Below are positions 1 through 4,614 of a stretch of 7,360 bases of DNA, in pieces. Within the stretch, counting starts at the first letter, position 1. Each line of letters opens with the position of its first letter. Position numbers and translations under genes: made by a program. Source of the DNA: Actinospica sp035552695 (GTDB taxonomy: Bacteria; Actinomycetota; Actinomycetes; Streptomycetales; Catenulisporaceae); assembly GCF_035552695.1 (NCBI RefSeq), contig NZ_DASZKT010000223.1:1-7360 (forward strand), in the 5' to 3' direction. The notes beneath the pieces are model-generated. The model did not search any database and was not told the origin of the DNA. It saw nothing but the letters and a program-made list of their open reading frames with translations.

Positions 1-182
1 GGTAGCACCAGGATCGCGAGCGCGGGAAGGCAGAACCACAGCGTCGTTGTCGGAGCTCCGGACGAGCCGCGTCCGCGCACCACGTCAAGCATCGCCACGA
101 TCGCCAGCAGCGCGATCAGCAGGTCGAACCAGTACGTGCGGCCGAGATGTTCGATTCGGCTCACGCGCCGAACGTACTCCAC
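1..182 (-). CDS. Partial membrane protein, probable N-terminus of a sensor histidine kinase
   Basis: The reverse strand is open from about position 210 to the left edge, so only the N-terminal ~60 residues are present. From the GTG at 182-180 it reads VEYVRRVSRIEHLGRTYWFD, then a hydrophobic stretch (LLIALLAIVAMLDVV), a short Gly/Ser-rich loop (RGRGSSGAPTT) and a second hydrophobic stretch (LWFCLPALAILVL). Two membrane segments joined by this kind of loop match the multi-pass N-terminal domain of actinobacterial NarL/DesK-type sensor kinases. The dimerisation and ATPase domains would lie outside the window, so the kinase call rests on resemblance only. The start is uncertain: a GGGAGG lies 14 bases before the GTG, and a second in-frame GTG at 164-162 is possible. 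An in-frame TGA just upstream rules out a much longer start. It lies about 100 bases downstream of the LuxR-type regulator and on the same strand, so co-transcription is possible; I see no clear terminator between them. Confidence 0.55.
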   Translation of the reverse strand, partial: MEYVRRVSRIEHLGRTYWFDLLIALLAIVAMLDVVRGRGSSGAPTTTLWFCLPALAILVL

Positions 183-285
183 CAGCTCGCGGACCGCCTC
201 CCACCAAGGTCAGATCCGGGATCCCTCTCAAGTACTACCCATCTCGGAACCGGCAGCCTGGCGACGCCGCGCCGGCGCTGCGTAC

Positions 286-1827
286 TCAGACCAGTCCGTG
301 CCGCATGGCGAAGATTGTTGCGACGGAGCGGTTCGAGGCGCCGATCTTGGCGTAGATGTGCTGGATGTGATGATCGGCGGTCTTGGGCGAGATGGTGAGC
401 GCGTGCGCGACCTGGGCTGTGGTGTGCCCGATGGCGATGAGGCGGAGCACCTCCACCTCGCGTGGGGTCAGGTCGGCCGGAGCGGTCGGTCGCGGCGATG
501 GGCGATGTCCGACTGCCCTGCGCACCGCCTCTACTGCCTCGCGGTCGAGCCGTCCTTCGCGGACCTCCCGGGCGAGCTCGTCGGCGGCCTTGTCCGGCGC
601 CCGCGCGCCGCGATGGGGCCGGATGCTGGTCAGTGCGTCGTAGACATCGGCGGCTGCGAGTACCCGGGCCGCGGGCTCCAGTCGTGATCCGTCGAGGCCC
701 CGGGGATACCCGCTTCCGTCGATTCGCTCATGGCTGGCGGAGGCCAGGTCGGCAAGGTCGGCAAGGCTCCCGTACCGGAGGATGCGGTCGGTGTAGTAGG
801 CGTAGAGCTGCATGCGCTCCCTTTCGGCGAGGGTGAGCGTTCCCACCTTGTCCCAGATGGTGTTCGGTACGCCGGCGCGGCCGACGGAGTGCACGAGGGC
901 GGCGCGTCGGAGGCGGACGACATCGTCCCCCGGGAGCGCGAGGAGACCTGCGGCGGTCGCGGCGAGCTCGGCGACCCGTCGCGAGTGGCCGCTGAACCAC
1001 GGGGACTTGAGGTCAGCGAAGTCACCGAGAGCGGAGAGGACCGTGTCGAACTGATCCCCGATGAGCCGCGGCTGCCCACCCGGCTCGGCCTTCAGGACGG
1101 CCTCCCAGCTCGATTGCTCGAGCACACCGAAGATGTCGTGGGCGTCCCGCGCGAGCACCGCGACGATGTGCGGATCCAGGATGGACCCGGCGAACCGGCG
1201 GGCGAGCTCGAGTGCCGGCTCGATCCCGGCGCGCCGGTGCTCGACCTCCGCGTAGTTGGCCACGGCGAACACTCGGGCCGCAATCGGAATCGCCTCGCTC
1301 GAGGCTCCGCGTGGGACGCCCTTGCCGTCCCACCGCGCGAACGTGTGCCGCAGCGGATCGATCACGCCCGGCCCGAACCGCAGCTCCTCGGCTAGCCTGC
1401 CGGTCACCTGGCAATGGGTCGCCATCGACTCCACCACTGCCCGCATGCCGCTGGCGAGAAGTCGCGTCCGGGCGTTGGCGCGTCGAATTGGTCCGCCGTC
1501 GGAGCCGGCGCGCGAGACGAAGTAGCGCGCCATCGCGAGCTCTGAGGGTCCAGCGTTGAACATCCCGGCGCGCAGCGCGAGGTCATCACCCCACACCTGC
1601 CGCATCTCGAAGGCGTCGGCGGTGCAGCCGGCCATCGCCAGCAGGCTCAGCCAGTAGACGTTGTCGCGGGTCGCAGGGTCGAGCTCGATCCGCTCGGCGA
1701 GCCGGATCGCGATCAGGCAGGACCGGAGGCCGTGCTCCATCTCCTGACCAAGACCGAGATCGGCTGCGAGCGAGAGCGCAGCCACCAGCTCCACCAGACG
1801 CGGTCGGGTGGCACTCGCGCCGTCCAT
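286..1827 (-). CDS. HD-GYP-like phosphohydrolase with C-terminal LuxR helix-turn-helix
   Basis: A 513-residue regulator, numbered here from the ATG at 1827-1825. The N-terminal ~130 residues are helical and family-typical (LVELVAALSLAADLGLGQEM). A first, degenerate HD-GYP-like half follows, recognisable by FARWDGKGVP at 163-172. The second half has GHS at 280-282, the signature SHERIDGSGYP at 365-375 and ADVYDALTS at 393-401. The HD dyad itself reads HS (LVHSVGR, His313-Ser314), so a metal-ligand aspartate is missing and c-di-GMP phosphodiesterase activity is doubtful. A LuxR/GerE DNA-binding domain closes the protein (LTPREVEVLRLIAIGHTTAQ at 453-472, then ISPKTADHHIQHIYAKIG). Likely role: a cytoplasmic transcription regulator whose degenerate HD domain senses rather than cleaves; this is inference. 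The ATG is preferred because family members begin close to this point; a GTG at 1881 would add 18 Arg-rich residues and place a dyad symmetry element inside the gene. No strong ribosome binding site precedes either start. It is divergent from the four-gene operon and may control it. Confidence 0.88.
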   Translation of the reverse strand: MDGASATRPRLVELVAALSLAADLGLGQEMEHGLRSCLIAIRLAERIELDPATRDNVYWLSLLAMAGCTADAFEMRQVWGDDLALRAGMFNAGPSELAMARYFVSRAGSDGGPIRRANARTRLLASGMRAVVESMATHCQVTGRLAEELRFGPGVIDPLRHTFARWDGKGVPRGASSEAIPIAARVFAVANYAEVEHRRAGIEPALELARRFAGSILDPHIVAVLARDAHDIFGVLEQSSWEAVLKAEPGGQPRLIGDQFDTVLSALGDFADLKSPWFSGHSRRVAELAATAAGLLALPGDDVVRLRRAALVHSVGRAGVPNTIWDKVGTLTLAERERMQLYAYYTDRILRYGSLADLADLASASHERIDGSGYPRGLDGSRLEPAARVLAAADVYDALTSIRPHRGARAPDKAADELAREVREGRLDREAVEAVRRAVGHRPSPRPTAPADLTPREVEVLRLIAIGHTTAQVAHALTISPKTADHHIQHIYAKIGASNRSVATIFAMRHGLV

Positions 1828-1830
1828 AGC

Positions 1831-1852
1831 GCGCAGACGGTACCGCCTGCGC
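1831..1852. promoter_or_regulatory. 22-bp dyad, candidate operator next to the regulator start
   Basis: Arms gcgcag (1831-1836) and ctgcgc (1847-1852) flank a palindromic core cggtaccg (1838-1845). Ten of eleven base pairs are symmetric; the only mismatch is a1837 against c1846. It lies three bases upstream of the regulator's ATG, where a bound protein would block transcription, so autoregulation is plausible. If the GTG at 1881 were the true start, this would instead be coding for RRRYRLR and the symmetry could be incidental. Confidence 0.4.
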
Positions 1853-1894
1853 AGGGAGATAGGGAATCCTCCCGATGGCACGCCCGTCGAGCGC

Positions 1895-1922
1895 CCGTAC
1901 GGTGACGTTCCAGATCACGTCA
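1895..1922. promoter_or_regulatory. Adjacent inverted repeats upstream of the operon
   Basis: The perfect palindrome ccgtacgg (1895-1902) is followed at once by tgacgt (1903-1908), eight spacer bases, and acgtca (1917-1922). The second pair is a perfect inverted repeat with centres about one and a third helical turns apart, suitable for a dimeric DNA-binding protein. It ends two bases before the ribosome binding site of the DUF4242 gene, so a protein bound here could repress the operon. The binding protein is unknown. Confidence 0.4.
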
Positions 1923-1924
1923 GG

Positions 1925-1931
1925 AGAGGAG
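1925..1931 (+). promoter_or_regulatory. Ribosome binding site of the DUF4242 gene
   Basis: AGAGGAG lies seven bases before the ATG at 1939 and fixes that start. It is the best Shine-Dalgarno match in the operon, as expected for the first gene. Confidence 0.8.
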
Positions 1932-1938
1932 CTTTGCG

Positions 1939-2232
1939 ATGGAGTTGTACGCGATCATTAGGCGAGGCGGTTGGTCCAGTAGCGACGAGCTCGCGGAGGC
2001 AGCGGCGCGCTCGACGGCAGCCGGCGAGGAGATGGCCAGCGAGGTCCACTGGATCCGCAGCTACGTGCTTGACGAGGGCGGGGGCGCTCTTGGGACCGTG
2101 TGCGTCTACGAGGCCACGAGCCCCGAGGCGATCCGCAAGCACGCGGCTCGCGCCGTCCTTCCGGTCGACGAGGTTGTGCCGATCGCGGACACGGTCGTGG
2201 TGCGCCCCGACCCCGCCCCGGTCCTCGACTGA
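1939..2232 (+). CDS. DUF4242 family protein (SCO4226 nickel-binding-like)
   Basis: A 97-residue protein with the DUF4242 pattern: an N-terminal beta strand (MELYAIIRR), a helix (SDELAEAAARSTAAGEEM, about 15-32), then VHWIRSYVLDE (36-46), TVCVYEA (53-59), the helix SPEAIRKHAARA (61-72) and a final strand (VVPIADTVVV, 79-88). This is the compact ferredoxin-like fold of the Streptomyces protein SCO4226, which binds nickel. His37, Cys55 and His68 are the candidate metal-contacting residues visible here, but I cannot show that they bind metal. No signal peptide or membrane segment is present, so it should be cytoplasmic. It is the first gene of the operon, transcribed away from the HD-GYP/LuxR regulator. 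Its TGA overlaps by one base an ATG of the DsrE frame, though the better DsrE start lies 21 bases on. Family assignment is fairly secure; function is not. Confidence 0.8.
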   Translation: MELYAIIRRGGWSSSDELAEAAARSTAAGEEMASEVHWIRSYVLDEGGGALGTVCVYEATSPEAIRKHAARAVLPVDEVVPIADTVVVRPDPAPVLD

Positions 2233-2239
2233 TGCGGCC

Positions 2240-2244
2240 GGAGG
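2240..2244 (+). promoter_or_regulatory. Ribosome binding site that sets the DsrE start
   Basis: GGAGG lies eight bases upstream of the ATG at 2253. An earlier in-frame ATG at 2232 has no comparable site, since this GGAGG falls inside the frame it would open, so 2253 is preferred. Confidence 0.7.
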
Positions 2245-2252
2245 ACGAACGA

Positions 2253-2618
2253 ATGCCCGACACGATTCTCATCAACCTGACGACCGGCCTCGAGGACCCA
2301 GAGCGGGTCACGATCGCGTTCCTGGTCGGCGGCGCCGCGGCCCAGAGGGGCAAGCGGGTGGCGATGTTCCTCACCAAGGAGGCGGTGAGACTCGCGCTAC
2401 CGCGACATGCCCACGCGGTCGCGTGCGAGGGTTGTCCGCCACTCGACCGCCTCTTCGAACAATTCGCGGACGGCGGCGGTCAGCTGCTCGTCTGCCCGAT
2501 CTGCTGGAACGCGCGCCGGCTCGACGAGACCGCGCTCGTCACCAACGCGACGCTCGCAGGAGCCACACCGATGCTCGATTGGATGGGAGACGATGCCGCC
2601 ACCGTCTTCAGCTACTGA
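2253..2618 (+). CDS. DsrE family protein with two CxxC pairs
   Basis: A 121-residue cytoplasmic protein of the DsrE/DsrF-like fold, a family of small alpha/beta proteins that includes sulfur-transfer and persulfide-carrying members. Visible family features: an opening strand (TILINLTTG, 4-12), a first helix with AFLVGGAAAQRGK (22-34), VAMFLTKEAVRLAL (36-49), PPLDRLFEQFADGGGQLLVC (62-81), then CPICWNARRLDE (81-92) and a closing strand/helix (LAGATPMLDWMGDDAATVFSY). Cys81 and Cys84 sit where many single-domain DsrE proteins have a CPxC motif; a second pair, Cys58-Glu-Gly-Cys61, precedes it. Four cysteines suggest disulfide, persulfide or metal chemistry, but which is not shown. It is the second gene of the operon, 20 bases after the DUF4242 stop, and its 3' end overlaps the NTF2-like gene by 26 bases. 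No redox partner or sulfur-oxidation gene (dsrAB, tusBCD) is nearby, so a classical Dsr pathway role is unlikely. Confidence 0.82.
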   Translation: MPDTILINLTTGLEDPERVTIAFLVGGAAAQRGKRVAMFLTKEAVRLALPRHAHAVACEGCPPLDRLFEQFADGGGQLLVCPICWNARRLDETALVTNATLAGATPMLDWMGDDAATVFSY

Positions 2619-2982
2619 GATCGCCGAGTCTTCGCTTGGCGCGAAGCTCGCACACTCGATCGCACGCCATGACTTCGCGGAAGTCGCCGAGCTGCTCCAC
2701 CCCGCCATCGAGTTCCGTGCCCTGACGCCGCGCCGTGCCTGGGCGCCTGCCACTCGCGAGGACGTACTGGACCTGCTGCGCACCTGGTTTGGCGACTGTG
2801 ACATCCAGCACGTGCTCCGCGTCGAGACCGACGAGATCGCCGGGCGCCTCCACGTCATCTACCGGTACCAAGGTGAACGGCCCGATGGCCCCTTCCTCAT
2901 CGAACAGCAGGCCTACTACGACGAGACCGACGGCCAGATCAGCTGGATCCGGCTGCTCTGTTCGGGATTCCAACCGCGATGA
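2593..2982 (+). CDS. NTF2-like (SnoaL-type) small domain protein
   Basis: A 129-residue single-domain protein with the cone-shaped NTF2/SnoaL pattern: an N-terminal helix (LGAKLAHSIARHDFAEVAELLHPAIEFRA, about 15-43), the helix TREDVLDLLRTWFG (54-67), then beta strands IQHVLRVETDEIAG (71-84), RLHVIYRYQGERPDGPFLIEQQAYYDETDGQISWIRLLCSGF (85-126). The fold serves as a small-ligand pocket in isomerases, hydrolases and cyclases, or as a binding module; no catalytic residues can be assigned. The ATG at 2593 is preceded closely by GGGAG and lies inside the end of the DsrE gene in another frame, giving a 26-base overlap that implies translational coupling. Its TGA overlaps the methyltransferase ATG (ATGA). 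Earlier in-frame starts would run through the heart of the DsrE gene and are rejected. Third gene of the operon; likely cytoplasmic. Confidence 0.75.
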   Translation: MPPPSSATEIAESSLGAKLAHSIARHDFAEVAELLHPAIEFRALTPRRAWAPATREDVLDLLRTWFGDCDIQHVLRVETDEIAGRLHVIYRYQGERPDGPFLIEQQAYYDETDGQISWIRLLCSGFQPR

Positions 2983-3683
2983 CCGACCTCGCCTCAGACA
3001 GCCCTTCGGGTGCGGGCACCGACGGCGCCGCTGCTGCCGAGCTCAATGGGCTGGTCAAGCTCTATGGGGCGCGGTGTGTCCCGCTGGTGTACGACCCGTT
3101 CCTGTGGCTCGGAGAGCACAGGGTCATGGCCGACCTGCGCCGGGAGGTCGTCGGCTGGGCGGGCGGTCGCGTGCTCGAAGTCGGTGCGGGCACTGGGCTG
3201 AACATCCCCCACTACGGGGAGGGACTACGCGAACTCGTGCTGACCGAGCCAGAGCCGGCTATGTCCCAGCGCCTCCAGCGCCGCGCCAAGGCCGCGCAGG
3301 TCCCCGCGCGTGTGCTGACCGCGTTCGCCGAGCACCTGCCCTTCGACGATTCATCGTTCGACAACGTCGTCGTCACGCTGGCGTTGTGCACGGTCGCCGA
3401 TCCAGCTGCCGCGTTGCAGCAGGCACGCCGCGTGCTCGTCGATGGGGGCAGGTTGCTCTTCATCGAGCATGTCCGGGCCGACAAGGGGTCTGCGCTCGAG
3501 CGCTGGCAGCGCCGCCTCCATCGGCCCTGGCGCGCCTTCGCCTACGGCTGCCGTTGCAATCAGGACACGCTGCGCCTGCTGGACGAAGCCGGATTTGAGA
3601 CGTCCGGGATCCGGCAGGAACGCTGGCGCGGGATGCCGCCGATTGTCCGACCGCTGGTGTACGGCGCGGCGCTGGCGGTGTAG
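2979..3683 (+). CDS. Class I SAM-dependent methyltransferase, METTL7/TMT1-like
   Basis: A 234-residue Rossmann-fold methyltransferase. Motif I is VLEVGAGTGLNIPHY (65-79), which binds SAM; Glu90 in LTEPEPAM is the acidic ribose-binding position; AEHLPFDDSSFDNVVVTLALCTV (117-139) covers motifs II and III; RRVLVDGGRLLFIEHV (150-165) is the post-motif strand. The C-terminal part HRPWRAFAYGCRCNQDTLRLLDEAGFE (181-207) resembles the corresponding segment of animal METTL7A/B (TMT1) proteins, which methylate thiols including hydrogen sulfide. The substrate here is not established; a quinone or lipid methyltransferase is also possible. Unlike animal METTL7 there is no N-terminal membrane anchor, only a ~20-residue Ala/Gly/Ser-rich lead, so it should be cytosolic. 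Its ATG overlaps the NTF2-like stop (ATGA) and has little ribosome binding site of its own, pointing to translational coupling. It is the last gene of the operon and ends in TAG. Confidence 0.87.
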   Translation: MTDLASDSPSGAGTDGAAAAELNGLVKLYGARCVPLVYDPFLWLGEHRVMADLRREVVGWAGGRVLEVGAGTGLNIPHYGEGLRELVLTEPEPAMSQRLQRRAKAAQVPARVLTAFAEHLPFDDSSFDNVVVTLALCTVADPAAALQQARRVLVDGGRLLFIEHVRADKGSALERWQRRLHRPWRAFAYGCRCNQDTLRLLDEAGFETSGIRQERWRGMPPIVRPLVYGAALAV

Positions 3684-3726
3684 GGGCCGCGCGCGACCGT
3701 GCCAGTCCACGACGTTGCCAGCGCCG
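3667..3726 (+). terminator. Possible hairpin at the end of the operon
   Basis: A perfect 10-bp inverted repeat, cggcgctggc (3667-3676) and gccagcgccg (3717-3726), spans the methyltransferase stop codon with a 40-base loop. Its place just after the last gene suggests a transcript end or 3' stabilising structure. There is no U-run after it and the loop is long, so it is only a candidate. Confidence 0.3.
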
Positions 3727-3993
3727 AGGCAGAAGCAACGGGAGCTCACACACCGTCGCGCAGAGTCTTTGGCGGGGAACGATCCGAGACAGTGTGGTCG
3801 CGCTGACGGCAGAGCCAAAGCAGGTCAACAGCCCGATTCATCCACGGCACTCGGTCCTCCCCAATAGCGAGTTCGTCGCCAAGGACAAGTCCGGCGGCCG
3901 GTCCTGCGGCGCACGAATGCGAGCGCAGGGAACCTTCCGATTTCGGGCGCTACAGCGGTCATGGATGAGTGCTGCGCCGCAGCAACCGTTCCC

Positions 3994-4032
3994 AAGCGGC
4001 GCCCGTGTTCACGGTGACGTTCGCCGCCGCTT
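3994..4032. repeat. Nested inverted repeat holding a copy of the operon-promoter sequence
   Basis: Outer arms aagcggcg (3994-4001) and cgccgctt (4025-4032) enclose a second inverted repeat, ccgtg-tt-cacgg (4003-4014). Positions 3999-4022 repeat the sequence at 1891-1910 (gcgcccgt then acggtgacgttc) with four extra bases, gttc, between the two blocks. Confidence 0.45.
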
Positions 4033-4298
4033 CCCTGGTCCGATGCGCTGAAGCGGCGGTCCACGCTTGAGCGACCGCTGCCGGCCGGGCGTTCCCAAGG
4101 GGACGCTGTCGATGACCGACCGCTCTGGCCCCTCAGACCTGGCCGGCGCCGCGTGCGCGCTCCCGCGCGTTGCGGGGCGGGCGATCAGTGGGCCTTGAGG
4201 CCCGCCCTGGCACGGAAGCAGGTCCGGTTGGGCCGGCGATTGCTCTCGCTCTGTCAATGGGTAACGGTCTGACTGGCGATTTGATGGGTGGCGGAGAG

Positions 4299-4317
4299 AT
4301 CGGGCCGGGGGCCCGAT
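4299..4317. repeat. Perfect GC-rich hairpin
   Basis: Arms atcgggcc (4299-4306) and ggcccgat (4310-4317) pair perfectly across a ggg loop. There is no T-run on either side, so it is not a classical intrinsic terminator. It lies in the middle of the gene-free region and may be part of a structured RNA or simply a symmetrical DNA element. Confidence 0.45.
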
Positions 4318-4560
4318 GTTCCGGGGATGGTGACGACGCGATTACGGCGCCCCGAATGGTCGGCGGTGGAGGGGGACGATCGGTTCGTCTCGGGGCGAAG
4401 TCCCTGACGCCCGGAGACGACGCCGCCATGGGGGAGTCCGAAGTCGTGACCGCCGAACTGTTGCACCCGCCGCCGTCTGGCAGAGGGCGTCAGCCTTCGG
4501 ACTCGTCGATCCGCTCCGCGTACGCCGCCGCGGGGCGCACGCCTCACTGAAGCGGCTGGC

Positions 4561-4606
4561 GGGCTGGCGGCGGCCGGTCACGTTGACCAGCCGCCGCCAT
4601 CCAGCC
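4561..4606 (-). terminator. Strong hairpin after the secreted propeller gene
   Basis: Ten perfect pairs (4565-4574 with 4590-4599), one mismatch, then five more pairs (4576-4580 with 4584-4588) close on a three-base loop, with a few further pairs outside. It starts eight bases beyond the TAA of the propeller gene. There is no U-tract, which is common for terminators in high-GC actinobacteria. It may also stop transcripts entering from the plus-strand side. Confidence 0.6.
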
Positions 4607-4614
4607 GGGCTCCG

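Larger units (their letters stand above)
1828..1938. promoter_or_regulatory. Divergent promoter region
   Basis: This 111-base gap separates the regulator from the DUF4242-led operon and must hold both promoters if the ATG start of the regulator is right. I see no convincing -10/-35 pair. It does contain three inverted repeats (1831-1852, 1895-1902, 1903-1922), dense symmetry for such a short region and what would be expected of a regulator-controlled divergent promoter. Confidence 0.6.
3684..4614. other. Long region without a convincing gene
   Basis: About 930 bases between two converging genes. Open frames here are short, lack recognisable motifs and mostly lack the strong third-position G/C bias of the neighbouring genes. 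I see no tRNA, rRNA, transposase remnant or CRISPR pattern. It contains several GC-rich hairpins (around 3994-4032, 4175-4207, 4299-4317 and 4561-4606) and a near-copy of a sequence from the divergent promoter at 1891-1910. It could be decayed coding DNA, a structured untranslated region or a small-RNA locus; the sequence alone does not decide. Confidence 0.55.

Noticed and set aside
730..1395. 221-residue plus-strand frame within the regulator gene
   Set aside because: Antisense shadow of the clearly recognisable HD-GYP/LuxR gene.
1828..1881. Longer start (GTG at 1881) for the LuxR-type regulator
   Set aside because: It adds 18 Arg-rich residues not typical of the family, has no good ribosome binding site and runs through a dyad better explained as regulatory. 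It is not fully excluded.
2100..2252. Upstream extension of the DsrE gene
   Set aside because: The frame lies inside the DUF4242 gene; GGAGG eight bases before the ATG at 2253 and the family's usual N-terminus fix the start.
2407..2592. Upstream extension of the NTF2-like gene
   Set aside because: The added residues are an Arg/Ser-rich shadow of the DsrE gene; the recognisable domain begins after 2593.
4428..4550. 40-residue open frame (MGESEVV...) with a GGAG 11 bases upstream
   Set aside because: Third-position G/C is high, but there is no recognisable motif, it is short, and the rest of the frame upstream lacks coding bias. Kept only as a weak possibility.
4170..4550. 126-residue plus-strand frame in the gene-free region
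   Set aside because: Gly/Arg-rich with weak third-position G/C bias and no domain; looks like a chance frame in GC-rich DNA.
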